Shown: in pieces, positions 34,140 to 42,596 of the stretch
Position numbering within the stretch: the stretch's first letter is position 1
How the letters are laid out: each line of letters starts with the position of its first letter
Source of the DNA: Natribacillus halophilus
Lineage (GTDB): Bacteria; Bacillota; Bacilli; Bacillales; Marinococcaceae
Direction of reading: 5' to 3'
DNA length: 64,000 nt
NCBI RefSeq assembly: GCF_900100185.1
Contig: NZ_FNEN01000001.1
Location: 1 to 64,000 of the forward strand
Made by a program: the position numbers and the translations under genes
Notes under the pieces: generated by a model
Seen by the model: the letters and a program-made list of their open reading frames with translations, nothing else
Database searches by the model: none
Told to the model about the DNA's origin: nothing

Positions 34140-34739
34140 ATGGAGCTATTTTTGCAAGCAGTCATTATTTATGTGGGTGGTACAACGATTTTAAGGATTA
34201 GCGGCAGAAGATCAATATCGCAAATGACGATACCGCAAACGGCGATCATGATTGGAATCGGTTCATTGATGATCCAGCCGCTAACCGGAAATGGTACGTG
34301 GTGGACATTAGCTATCGCTTTTGTATTGATCCTGTGTCTGATTGCCACTGAAATACTCCAAATAAAATTTAACCGGGCAGAAAATGTGATATCCGGAAAA
34401 GCAGTGCCGGTTATTGAAAATGGGACATTACATGAAAAAAATTTGAAGAAGCTGTTGCTTCCCGTAGATAAATTGGAAGCACGTCTTCGGGAGGCGGGCA
34501 TAGCCTCCATGGAAGACGTGGAAATGGCTACCATCGAATCAAGCGGACAATTGGGATATACATTAAAACCGGGAAAACAACCGGCAACGAAGGAAGATAT
34601 TCAAAACCTGGTTCAACTCGTTCAAAATGGCCAGTCAACTAACGCAAATACCCAGGAGACGATGCAAAATGATATCTTTACCGAAACCGAGAACAAAGAG
34701 CCCGGAAATACTACGAACATCCCGGGCAAATTACAATGA
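34140..34739 (+). CDS. DUF421 (YetF-like) membrane protein
   Basis: 199 residues: two to three N-terminal membrane segments (VIIYVGGTTILRISG, then a long hydrophobic stretch ~45-75), then one soluble DUF421 domain with AVPVIENGTLHEKNLKKL and ARLREAGIASMEDVEMATIE. The C-terminal ~50 residues are polar and low-complexity (NGQSTNANTQETMQ). TCGGAGG lies 9 nt before the ATG. A distant relative of the gene at 15362 but with a single soluble repeat. Function unknown. Confidence 0.82.
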   Translation: MELFLQAVIIYVGGTTILRISGRRSISQMTIPQTAIMIGIGSLMIQPLTGNGTWWTLAIAFVLILCLIATEILQIKFNRAENVISGKAVPVIENGTLHEKNLKKLLLPVDKLEARLREAGIASMEDVEMATIESSGQLGYTLKPGKQPATKEDIQNLVQLVQNGQSTNANTQETMQNDIFTETENKEPGNTTNIPGKLQ

Positions 34740-35156
34740 GCCCCTTGATTCACTATATTAAACAAAAAATGAACCCTCCGAGATAGAAGGAGAGAAGGCA
34801 AGATGCATAAATATTCAACAGAATGCCCAAAGAATCGAGGTATTCGGAGGATTTCTACAGTGAAATTTTGCTTCCGATAATATATATTATGTTAACTTTA
34901 ATTTGAAATTGGGGCGGAGTGGTTTATCCACAGTACGGGTCAGGTTTGTTCACAGCCCGTTTTCTCTTGTTTAGTCTGTGTCATCTCACCTTTTTGATCT
35001 GTTATATACATACAAAAACCTCTCTGGCTGCTGAATGCCCCTGAAGGTTTTGAGATTCACGCTTAGCTGCTCGCTAAACCATTTGCTGAAGCTACAATCA
35101 TTCACGTGCCTTCCTGTGCTATAATTAAGTTATAAGGGTAAAATGGAGGAATTTAC
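34740..35156. other. Gene-free interval
   Basis: No convincing coding frame. A weak terminator-like stem ACGGG / CCCGT with TTTTCTCTT is at 34935-34969, and TATAAT at about 35120 may be a -10 element for the relic that follows, but no good -35 is seen. Confidence 0.5.
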
Positions 35157-35473
35157 ATGCGTCTTCCCGAGGAAAAAAATTTAAGTGTAGAAGCATTTTA
35201 TAAAATGCGTGAAGACACAGATCACATTTTGGAATATGCTGATGGTATTGTTTTTATTTCGCCCTCGCCCTCGCCATCGACACGGCATCAACAAGTTTCT
35301 GCCCGGTTGAAGGCTAAATTGTTTAACTTCTTGACGGTGAAAAATGCGAAGTGTTCAGTTCACCTTATGATATTCATCTGTATAGAGGCGATATCGATGA
35401 TACAAAAATCTTCGTACCGGACTTATCCGTGATTGGGGAAAGGATTCCCGAGATACAGTTGATATTATATTAA
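35157..35473 (+). pseudogene. Uma2 family (DUF820) endonuclease-like gene, frameshifted
   Basis: GGAGG-preceded ATG, then a good Uma2 N-terminus (LSVEAFYKMRED, HILEYADGIVFISPSPS, HQQVSARLKAKLFNFL). After FNFL the frame breaks: the homologous continuation (CEVFSSPYDIHLYRGDID, FVPDLSVI) is in another frame, then a stop follows at 35471-35473. The C-terminal catalytic half is missing. SPSPSPS may include an extra dipeptide. Uma2 proteins are PD-(D/E)xK-like nucleases of unknown role. Confidence 0.75.
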
Positions 35474-35500
35474 ACGCTAGTTTACCGACGTGTCTATGCT

Positions 35501-35611
35501 TTATATTTTCGGTTTTGCGTCCTCCTTCAATATCTTGCAGCATGGAAGATTTTCCGCCGTAGTGACCAAACCCGCGAGCCCGGCTCCTACGACGATGACA
35601 TCGAAATCCAT
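35501..35611 (-). pseudogene. N-terminal fragment of an FAD-dependent oxidoreductase
   Basis: Minus strand, AAGGAGG then ATG and MDFDVIVVGAGLAGLVT, a textbook FAD-binding Rossmann start. Similarity ends after about 20 residues and a stop comes at codon 37. It faces the Uma2 relic tail-to-tail, so a deletion probably joined the two stumps. Confidence 0.65.
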
Positions 35612-35635
35612 GGTGTGAAGCCTCCTTGTTGCCTG

Positions 35636-36223
35636 TCAATCTTCTTCCTCTACCAAGCCCACGAACACGACCGATTCAATAAAATTCTGGGAGATCTCGC
35701 CTTCTTCATCTTTTTCAACGAGCGTCAAATCCTGGCTAAAGGGCGTGCCGATCGGGATCACCATTTTTCCGCCGCTTTGCAGCTGGCCAAGGAGTTCATC
35801 CGGGATTTCAGGGACAGCGGCTGTAACCATAATGCGGTCAAAGGGGTCGTGATCTCTCCAGCCACGGCTGCCGTTCCCCTGTTTGAAGTAAACGTTCGTA
35901 AAGCCCGCTTCCTGCAGCTTCTTTTTTGCCCCTTCCTGTAAAGGTTCAATGCGTTCAACGGAATAGACGGATTCGGAAAAGGCAGCGAGTAACGCCGTTT
36001 GAAATCCGGAACCCGTACCGATTTCCAGCACTCTGGATTCAGGGTGCAGATCGAGTGCCAGGGTCATCTTTAATACGAGGGTCGGCTGGGAAATCGTTTG
36101 CCCAAACCCGATGGGCAAGGGCCGGTCCATAGAGGCTAAATCTTTATTCTCATCAAGGTAAAAACTTCGGTCCATGTTTTCAAAGTAGTTAATGATGGCT
36201 TTTTCTTGGCTCAATGTGTTCAC
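35636..36223 (-). CDS. pcm: Protein-L-isoaspartate O-methyltransferase
   Basis: SAM-dependent repair enzyme methylating isoaspartyl residues of damaged proteins. 195 residues. PIGFGQTISQPTLV matches the PCMT substrate loop, and VLEIGTGSGFQTALLA is SAM motif I. RIMVTAAVPEIPDELL is the post-motif region, and the tail is very acidic (GLVEEED). The start lies 6 bp downstream of the DUF429 stop, so both are in the minus-strand operon with the amidinotransferase. Confidence 0.9.
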   Translation of the reverse strand: MNTLSQEKAIINYFENMDRSFYLDENKDLASMDRPLPIGFGQTISQPTLVLKMTLALDLHPESRVLEIGTGSGFQTALLAAFSESVYSVERIEPLQEGAKKKLQEAGFTNVYFKQGNGSRGWRDHDPFDRIMVTAAVPEIPDELLGQLQSGGKMVIPIGTPFSQDLTLVEKDEEGEISQNFIESVVFVGLVEEED

Positions 36224-36229
36224 CCTTTC

Positions 36230-36979
36230 TTAACTGCCAAAATAATAAATCCAGCCCTCTTTCTTAACAACGTGATTGGCGTGTTCCGGAGGATGGACCA
36301 GTTTGGGAAGCAAGGCTCCATTTGTGCCATAGGCTATGGCATAGAGCGCACAAATGCTGGCATCGTAAGCGTCCGTTCCCGGTCGTATGCCAGCAGGCAA
36401 ATATTTTCTAAGCGCTTCGCTCGCTTGCGATGTTTTAGATTTTTTTACCAGGGCGGGATATACCTCAATGATGATCCTGCTATCTTTTTCCGACTGTTCC
36501 GCCATCGGATAGACTTTGAAATGATCGTTTTCCTCCCACATCCGCGTATGCTGAATAGCGACTGTCGTGTTATTGCCGATACGGTCAAAGGCGGCCGACA
36601 TTGGTTTCTTTCCCAACGCTTCATGGATGACTTGATCTGTATATCGATAAGCCAGGGGGTTATGAATGTCTTTTTGCGGTTTTCGAGGCGGGTGTGCTCC
36701 CCCATTGATGAAGCGGACAAACTCTTTTGGATAACCGAGGGGTGCGTCTACGCCAATGATGACAGGATGGCCGGTATCAAGGAAAAAAGAATCAGTGACC
36801 GCGTTTGTTAATCGGTGCAGCGATAAATGTCCATCGTCGGGGATCGTCATTTCTGTTGGCGTCCCTTTCCATTCAATGACATGCGTTGTCGGGTCCCATT
36901 CACAGATCGCCACCCCATGATTGTTTCCCATCCATCCCCCTACGTCCCAGCCGATGCCGATGATTTTAGGAGCCTTCAA
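36230..36979 (-). CDS. DUF429 family protein
   Basis: RNase H-fold-like protein of unknown function. IIGIGWDVGGWMGNN and PVIIGVDAPLGYPKEF carry the conserved acidic residues of the family, and GTDAYDASICALYA the third block. The preferred start is TTG 36979, with GAAGGGA about 9 nt upstream; it overlaps the stop of the amidinotransferase as TTGA. ATG 37030 would overlap that gene by 55 bp. A nuclease-like role is possible but unproven. Confidence 0.8.
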   Translation of the reverse strand: MKAPKIIGIGWDVGGWMGNNHGVAICEWDPTTHVIEWKGTPTEMTIPDDGHLSLHRLTNAVTDSFFLDTGHPVIIGVDAPLGYPKEFVRFINGGAHPPRKPQKDIHNPLAYRYTDQVIHEALGKKPMSAAFDRIGNNTTVAIQHTRMWEENDHFKVYPMAEQSEKDSRIIIEVYPALVKKSKTSQASEALRKYLPAGIRPGTDAYDASICALYAIAYGTNGALLPKLVHPPEHANHVVKKEGWIYYFGS

Positions 36980-37926
36980 GGCAAAGGTTCCCTTCGCAAA
37001 AAAGCGGTCATACAGTGATTCGCTCCCCACCCGTTTATGATTTCATCCATTTCCACGGTCAAGACCTCGATCCCTTCTTGTTCGAGCAATACTTTCGTTT
37101 CCGGATTTCCGGCCGGCATGACGATTTTCCCCGGTTCGAGAACGACAAAATTTAAAGCCATTGTCTGCTTTATTTCTTCGATATTCGTGGCTTCGATCAA
37201 TTGGATGCCGTGTTCCATTAATTGTCGGGCACAATCGTACGTCACATGCCACGGGAAAATCACCATTTTGTCTCTATCAACCATATTCATGTACCCATCC
37301 AGGTGAATGCTGCCGTAAGGGATCTGCGTTTTGATAATATTGGTAACGCCGAGATTTCGCAATTCGAATTCCACCTGGTTCACGCCGGACGCATTCGCTC
37401 TGCTGCCGGTTCCGAGCAAAACGGTGTCCGCATCGATCCACATGGCACAAGCCCCTTCAAAAATGCCATCGCCATTAATCGTTGAAATGATGGGGACGCC
37501 CAATTCTGTTAACGTTTGGGCGACGGCCTTTTCTTCTCCTCTTCGGAATGGGTTGCCCGGCCTTCCGATAATCGCTCCTTCCGGTGTCATAAACATTAAA
37601 TCTCTAACATACATGGCATTGGGTCTGTCTTTTCGCTGGTTTTTTACATAATGCACATCAATGCCGTGTTCACGGTAGATATCTGCCAAGGCCTCCTGCT
37701 GTTTCCTCGCCCGTTCAGGCTGAATCGGCGCGCGAAAACGGTAAGCGGCATAATTGTCCTTGTCGATCCCATTGATTTCATCACCCGGTCTGTGCATGAG
37801 CACAGCTTTCAGCGGGGCTACTTCCGAATCACAATACCAATCGCCCCAAAGCCTCGGCATCTCTTCCGCAAAAGATTCTTCGCCCGGAAACCATCTTTCT
37901 CCCTGTACGTTTACGCTCATTTCCAT
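36976..37926 (-). CDS. Amidinotransferase / arginine deiminase superfamily protein
   Basis: 316-residue guanidino-group modifying enzyme (PF02274 type, related to DDAH and arginine deiminase). The nucleophilic cysteine sits near the C-terminus in GANHCMTAFLRRE; the histidine in GSIHLDGYMN and acidic residues in YVRDLMFMTPEG complete the site. The N-terminus has the PLKAVLMHRPGDE lead common to the family. No arcB or arcC is nearby, so it is unlikely to be catabolic ADI. Substrate unknown. Coupled to DUF429 by a TTGA overlap. Confidence 0.85.
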   Translation of the reverse strand: MEMSVNVQGERWFPGEESFAEEMPRLWGDWYCDSEVAPLKAVLMHRPGDEINGIDKDNYAAYRFRAPIQPERARKQQEALADIYREHGIDVHYVKNQRKDRPNAMYVRDLMFMTPEGAIIGRPGNPFRRGEEKAVAQTLTELGVPIISTINGDGIFEGACAMWIDADTVLLGTGSRANASGVNQVEFELRNLGVTNIIKTQIPYGSIHLDGYMNMVDRDKMVIFPWHVTYDCARQLMEHGIQLIEATNIEEIKQTMALNFVVLEPGKIVMPAGNPETKVLLEQEGIEVLTVEMDEIINGWGANHCMTAFLRREPLP

Positions 37927-38000
37927 CCTCTCCCAAGTAAAAGTCCATATTTTTCTTTTATTTTACTATGATTTGGCTCGGTAAAAAAGCTAGATCACTT

Positions 38001-38358
38001 CTGATCCCTCTCGGGTCGTCCCCACTGTCTTTTGAGAGGGATCACATTGGCCTTCTGATCCCTCTCGGATCGTCAGCACCGGCGTTTGAGGGATTACATT
38101 GGCCTTCTGATTCCTCTCGGATCGTCCCCATTGGCTTTTGAGGGATCACATTGGCCTTCTGATCCCTCTCGGGTCGTCCCCACTGGCTTTTGAGGGATCA
38201 CATTGGCCTTCTGATCCCTCTCGGATCGTCCCCACTGGCTTTTGAGGGATCACATTGGCCTTCTGATCCCTCTCGGGTCGTCCCCACCGGCGTTTGAGGG
38301 ATTACATGGCCCTTTTGCCCCCTCTCGGAGCAGTTCCACGGTTTTTGAGGGATCACAT
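38001..38358 (-). repeat. 52-bp tandem repeat array, 7 units
   Basis: CTGATCCCTCTCGG starts at 38001, 38055, 38107, 38159, 38211 and 38263, with a degenerate seventh near 38315: 52-bp steps after a 54-bp first one. GAGGGATCA and TGATCCCTC form an inverted repeat across each unit junction. Read on the minus strand the unit shares ATGTGATCCC and CCGAGAGGGATCAGA with the array at 2.6 kb. No gene is seen in 37927-38522. Confidence 0.95.
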
Positions 38359-38522
38359 CGCTTTTTCTGGGCTGCGCCTTAAAAATAGTTTTTCTTTGAC
38401 TTTACCTTGAATGTTGCGGCGCCCAGGATTTGCATAGCTGAAATTGCTTCTCCCAGCCAGAAGTAAGCGCGATCTCGAAAATATTCTCTCGGCGAAACAT
38501 ACGACAACGAGAATACACTGCC

Positions 38523-38559
38523 AAAAAAAACGGGGATCCTTCATTCGCGAGGATCCCCG
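38523..38559 (-). terminator. Terminator of the D,D-carboxypeptidase gene
   Basis: CGGGGATCC / GGATCCCCG stem followed on the minus strand by TTTTTTTT; the gene's stop lies in the loop. Confidence 0.92.
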
Positions 38560-39566
38560 GCCATCAGTGATTCCTCGTTGACGAAATCAAAGCCGGCTTT
38601 TAATATCTTTTGCGTTTCCTTAAATCGTTCCTCTGCAGAATCTGTCCGCATGACGACGGCAATCAAGCGCTGGTCCTGTTGCTCGGCGGTGCCGATAAAC
38701 GAATAACCTCCCATTCTGGTATACCCGGTTTTTAAGCCGTCAACACCGGCGAGAAGATCTTCGCTTTCGAATTCAACGTCAAGCTCCACTTGTTCTGCTC
38801 CCATCTCAACGTCCTCGGCATCCTCCGATGCGATAAGCGCATTCGTGTTGGCCCACTCCTGATTTTCATATGAAAGCGTAAACGATGGTTGTTCCGTTAA
38901 CTCGGTAATGTTCGGATAATCCGCGAGCAGATGGTAGCCGACAATCGCTGTATCACGAGCGGTCATTCTTGATTCAAACTCAAGGTTTTCATGGGGGAGG
39001 CCGCTGGCGTTCATAAAATTGGCATGTGCAGACAACCCGAATTCATCGGCTTTTTCATTCATGCGCTCAATAAAGTTGTCTTCACTGCCGGCGGTATGTT
39101 CCGCGAGGGCGACGGCCGCGTCATTGGCCGAGGCGAGAGACATTGCCTGAAAAAGGTCAGCTACTTCCATGCTGGAATTCTCCCTCAGATATATACTGGC
39201 TCCGCCTGTTCCGGCAGCGTTTTCACTGATCTCGACGTGATCCTCCAGGTCGAATTCGCCATTTTCAAGTGATTCCAATACCAGATACATCGTCATCATT
39301 TTTGACATACTTGCCGGTGGCAGAGGTTCCTGGGCATTTCTTTCCCATAAAACGTTACCCGTATCAGCATCCATGAGAACGGCCGCTTCCGCTTCCGTAT
39401 CAATATCTTCCGTTCCCATCGGTGTAATAGTAGATTTTTCGGATAATCCTGTCATCTTTTGCGAGTGACCTGTAAATGTGGATACATCAAAAGGATGTTC
39501 TGTAGAAATAACAGCCAGGAAGGCTAGGGCGATACATATCTTTACTATGGTCCAAAATCCCCGCAT
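38541..39566 (-). CDS. Serine-type D-Ala-D-Ala carboxypeptidase, short form
   Basis: S11 peptidase trimming the terminal D-Ala of peptidoglycan stem peptides. N-terminal signal or anchor (IVKICIALAFLAVIST), then the catalytic domain with SMSK (SxxK), SAN in SLASANDAA (SxN) and KTG in DGLKTGYT. 341 residues: it stops just after the catalytic domain, so the usual C-terminal beta domain and amphipathic membrane anchor of DacA/DacF are absent. The protein is markedly acidic (EDAEDVEMGAEQVELDVEFE). Retention may rely on the N-terminal segment. Confidence 0.9.
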   Translation of the reverse strand: MRGFWTIVKICIALAFLAVISTEHPFDVSTFTGHSQKMTGLSEKSTITPMGTEDIDTEAEAAVLMDADTGNVLWERNAQEPLPPASMSKMMTMYLVLESLENGEFDLEDHVEISENAAGTGGASIYLRENSSMEVADLFQAMSLASANDAAVALAEHTAGSEDNFIERMNEKADEFGLSAHANFMNASGLPHENLEFESRMTARDTAIVGYHLLADYPNITELTEQPSFTLSYENQEWANTNALIASEDAEDVEMGAEQVELDVEFESEDLLAGVDGLKTGYTRMGGYSFIGTAEQQDQRLIAVVMRTDSAEERFKETQKILKAGFDFVNEESLMAGDPRE

Positions 39567-39636
39567 GGTCTTCTCCTTTACCCCATTTTCAAGCTGTATG
39601 CTTATTATATGCCAAAATTTGTGTTAAAACAATAGA

Positions 39637-40146
39637 CTATAAACCTATCATGTTCATCCCATAATAAGTAACCCAGGCAAGGCAGAGCATATTGACGCTT
39701 CCCTCCCCGAGCCAGGAACCAGTACGGGTATGAAACGGAAAGCGTATGGTCGTTTCCAAAGGATAAAAGAGCTGGATGCCCCGCGATGTAAGCATATCGA
39801 GGAGGTAATGGCTCACCATACCTATGAATGCCCCGTGTTGAATCATTTCACCGGCGCTCCCCGGAATCATCCCTGTGAGTACGGCGATCAACACGAGGAA
39901 AATGAGGCTATGGGTAAAGGTACGGTGGCCAAAAATCAGGCGTAGCAGCCACGAAAAAACGGGTATGCGTCTTCCCGCTTTTGATTGCGGGTGACAGATA
40001 TCCGGAAGTAGACCACCCCCTAACGCGGCGCCGAAAAAAATGGCTGTCTCCCACCCCATTTCTATGGACGTTAAGGTTTCAGGTGTCAGCATATCATAAG
40101 CAGTCGCGGCCGCTAACGCGCCGACAAGATGCGTACCGGCTTTCAT
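39637..40146 (-). CDS. YdjM-like membrane metal-dependent hydrolase (DUF457)
   Basis: 169-residue integral membrane protein with MKAGTHLVGALAAATA at the N-terminus, the GLLPDICHPQS motif, and HRTFTHSLIF, histidine and aspartate residues typical of the DUF457 family. A third block is GMVSHYLLDMLTSRGIQLFYP. About four hydrophobic segments. The family is sometimes phospholipase-like and sometimes SOS-induced; no LexA-type box was recognised before this gene. It is transcribed after parC by a 14-bp gap, so it may ride on the same transcript. Confidence 0.85.
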   Translation of the reverse strand: MKAGTHLVGALAAATAYDMLTPETLTSIEMGWETAIFFGAALGGGLLPDICHPQSKAGRRIPVFSWLLRLIFGHRTFTHSLIFLVLIAVLTGMIPGSAGEMIQHGAFIGMVSHYLLDMLTSRGIQLFYPLETTIRFPFHTRTGSWLGEGSVNMLCLAWVTYYGMNMIGL

Positions 40147-40160
40147 TAAATCGTTCCTTC

Positions 40161-42596
40161 CTATTCTGCTGGAGGGTCATGGTCGATGTAACCCCACGCG
40201 AACTGGACAACCCCATTGGTATCCGTATCGATGACATAGCTCCCCGTTTGATAGCGGTCATAGTTACGGATCCCTTCTGTGGGAATGGGGTGGATGGTCT
40301 CATCCGCTGTTTTGAGCATGAGCATCTTCGCGTCTGCAGCGGTAACCGCAACTAATCGGTGTGGATTTGTTTTCAATTCCCGGAACATGGAAAGGCCCCG
40401 TTTCGCGCGTGTGCTTTGCGGGAACTGATCCCATCTCATTTTCTTCACGGCCCCGCGGTGGGAAACGGAAAAAAGCGCTTCGTGATCGTTTTCGGAAACG
40501 GTGAGCGCCGAGGCGACTTCATCTCCTTCTTTTAAAGCGATGCCTTTGACACCGGCCGCCCGTAGTCCGACGACGTTAATGTCCGTTTCGGAGAAACGAA
40601 GCCCATACCCTTGTTTTGTGGCAAAAAAGACATCTCGCGTTCCATCAGTAATGGCGACATCCACGAGATTATCATTGTCCTTGAGTTTCAACGCGATCAA
40701 CGCTTTTGAAAAGCGCTGCGCCTGATAATCAGTCAATAAAGACCGTTTCACCATGCCATTCTTCGTAAAGAACAGCAAATAGTTTTCATCGCTGAAAGAG
40801 CGGACCGGGATGGCGCGAGCGATATGGTCATCGGCATCAAGGCTGACAAGGTTGCCGATATGTTGACCGTTGTCTTTCCAGCGTATATCCGGGAGCTGAT
40901 GAACGGGAATATAAGCGTAGTGACCGTGAGCGGTGAAAACGAGCAGCGTGTCGGTCGTATTCATTTCGCTGAAAAATTGCAAGTCATCGGTATCTTTCAT
41001 CCCCGGCCGTTCATCGTTTGAAGCGCTGTAGGAACGCGTGCTCGTGCGTTTCACATAACCATCCCGGCTCACCGTCACGAACACTTCTTCAGCAGGAATC
41101 ATCACCTGCATGTCGATTTTCAGGTCTTCAACCTCTTCTTCCACGTTTGTTCGACGTTCATTCGCGTATTTCTTTTTTATCTGCTTCAGTTCCTTTTTCA
41201 TCGTCTGTACGAGTTTCCCGGGGCTTTCCAGGATTTCATTCAGACGCTGGATCGTTTGTTCCAGATCTTCGGCTTCCTTTTCGAGCGTTTGAATATCCGT
41301 ATTCGTTAAACGATACAGCTGTAAGTTGACGATCGCTTCGGCTTGCGGTTCGCTAAAGCCAAAGGCCTCTGTTATGTTTTGTTTTGCATCGGCTTTATCC
41401 TTGGACTGACGGATCAGCGCGATGAGTTCATCGAGCACACTGATCGCTTTCATTAGCCCTTCTACGATGTGCTGACGTTTTGTTGCCTGCTCGAGTTCGT
41501 AGCGGCTGCGATTGATGACGACTTCTTTTTGGTGTTCAAGGTAGGCGGCCAGCAGCGGCTTTAATCCCATAAGACGTGGAGCCTTGTCGGCAATCGCGAC
41601 CATGTTGAAATTATAGGTCACTTGCAGGTCCGTGTTTTTGTAAAGATAGGAAAGGATGCTCTTTGCATCGGCTTCCTTTTTTAATTCCACCACAATTTGT
41701 AAACCGGTGCGATCGGTGTCATCCCGAACCTCGGCGATGCCGTCGATTTTTTTATCGAAACGGATTTCATCCATGCGCTTGACGAGGTTCGCTTTTATCA
41801 CTTCATACGGGATCTCGGTGATGACAATTTGTTCTTTTCCGCCCCGTAACGTTTCTATGTTGGCGGTGCCTCGCGTAACGACTCTCCCTTTCCCTGTTTC
41901 ATACGCTTGTTTGAGGTCCTGGACGCCCTGAATCGTCCCGCCTCCCGGGAAATCGGGACCTTTGATATATGTCAGGAGAGCCTCAAGTGTCGTATCAGGG
42001 TTTTCGAGCAAGTGAATGGCGGCATCGATCACTTCCCCCAAATTGTGAGGAGGAATATCGGTTGCGTAACCGGAAGAAATGCCCGTGGATCCATTGACGA
42101 GCAGATTCGGAAAATAGGCAGGCAAAACGACGGGCTCTTGATCCGTATCGTCAAAATTCGGAATGAATTCCACCGTTTCTTTTCCGATATCGCGAAGCAT
42201 CTCCTGGGCTAAAGCGGAAATACGCGCTTCGGTATAGCGCATGGCCGCTGGCGGATCGCCGTCAATGGAACCGTTATTGCCCTGCATCTCGACGAGTCCA
42301 TGACGGATTTTCCACGGTTGGCTCATACGTACGAGCGCTTCATAGACGGATGAATCCCCGTGCGGATGGTAATTGCCGATTACATTACCGACCGTTTTGG
42401 CTGCCTTTCGAAACGGTTTGTCGGCGGTGTTATTGTCTTGCAGCATGGCGTAAAGAATCCGGCGTTGCACGGGTTTTAGCCCATCCTTGGCATCGGGAAG
42501 CGCGCGTTCCTGAATAATATATTTACTGTAACGCCCGAAACGGTCGCCGATGACTTCCTCAAGGGGCAAATCCAGGTAATTTTCAGCTTCCGGCAT
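40161..42596 (-). CDS. parC: DNA topoisomerase IV subunit A
   Basis: DNA-cleaving subunit of topoisomerase IV, which unlinks daughter chromosomes. 811 residues. Catalytic tyrosine Y121 in AAMRYTEAR; the quinolone-target segment reads HPHGDSSVYEA, with the usual serine and acidic positions unchanged. The C-terminal six-bladed wheel begins around residue 500 (VFVTVSRDGYVKRTS). It overlaps parE by 14 bp. ParC and not GyrA is inferred from the operon with parE, the YneT neighbour and the LPDAKDGLKPVQRRILY context. Confidence 0.95.
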   Translation of the reverse strand: MPEAENYLDLPLEEVIGDRFGRYSKYIIQERALPDAKDGLKPVQRRILYAMLQDNNTADKPFRKAAKTVGNVIGNYHPHGDSSVYEALVRMSQPWKIRHGLVEMQGNNGSIDGDPPAAMRYTEARISALAQEMLRDIGKETVEFIPNFDDTDQEPVVLPAYFPNLLVNGSTGISSGYATDIPPHNLGEVIDAAIHLLENPDTTLEALLTYIKGPDFPGGGTIQGVQDLKQAYETGKGRVVTRGTANIETLRGGKEQIVITEIPYEVIKANLVKRMDEIRFDKKIDGIAEVRDDTDRTGLQIVVELKKEADAKSILSYLYKNTDLQVTYNFNMVAIADKAPRLMGLKPLLAAYLEHQKEVVINRSRYELEQATKRQHIVEGLMKAISVLDELIALIRQSKDKADAKQNITEAFGFSEPQAEAIVNLQLYRLTNTDIQTLEKEAEDLEQTIQRLNEILESPGKLVQTMKKELKQIKKKYANERRTNVEEEVEDLKIDMQVMIPAEEVFVTVSRDGYVKRTSTRSYSASNDERPGMKDTDDLQFFSEMNTTDTLLVFTAHGHYAYIPVHQLPDIRWKDNGQHIGNLVSLDADDHIARAIPVRSFSDENYLLFFTKNGMVKRSLLTDYQAQRFSKALIALKLKDNDNLVDVAITDGTRDVFFATKQGYGLRFSETDINVVGLRAAGVKGIALKEGDEVASALTVSENDHEALFSVSHRGAVKKMRWDQFPQSTRAKRGLSMFRELKTNPHRLVAVTAADAKMLMLKTADETIHPIPTEGIRNYDRYQTGSYVIDTDTNGVVQFAWGYIDHDPPAE

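Noticed and set aside
36206-36811. 201-residue open frame opposite the DUF429 gene
   Set aside because: Antisense shadow; codon pattern and conservation belong to DUF429 on the minus strand.
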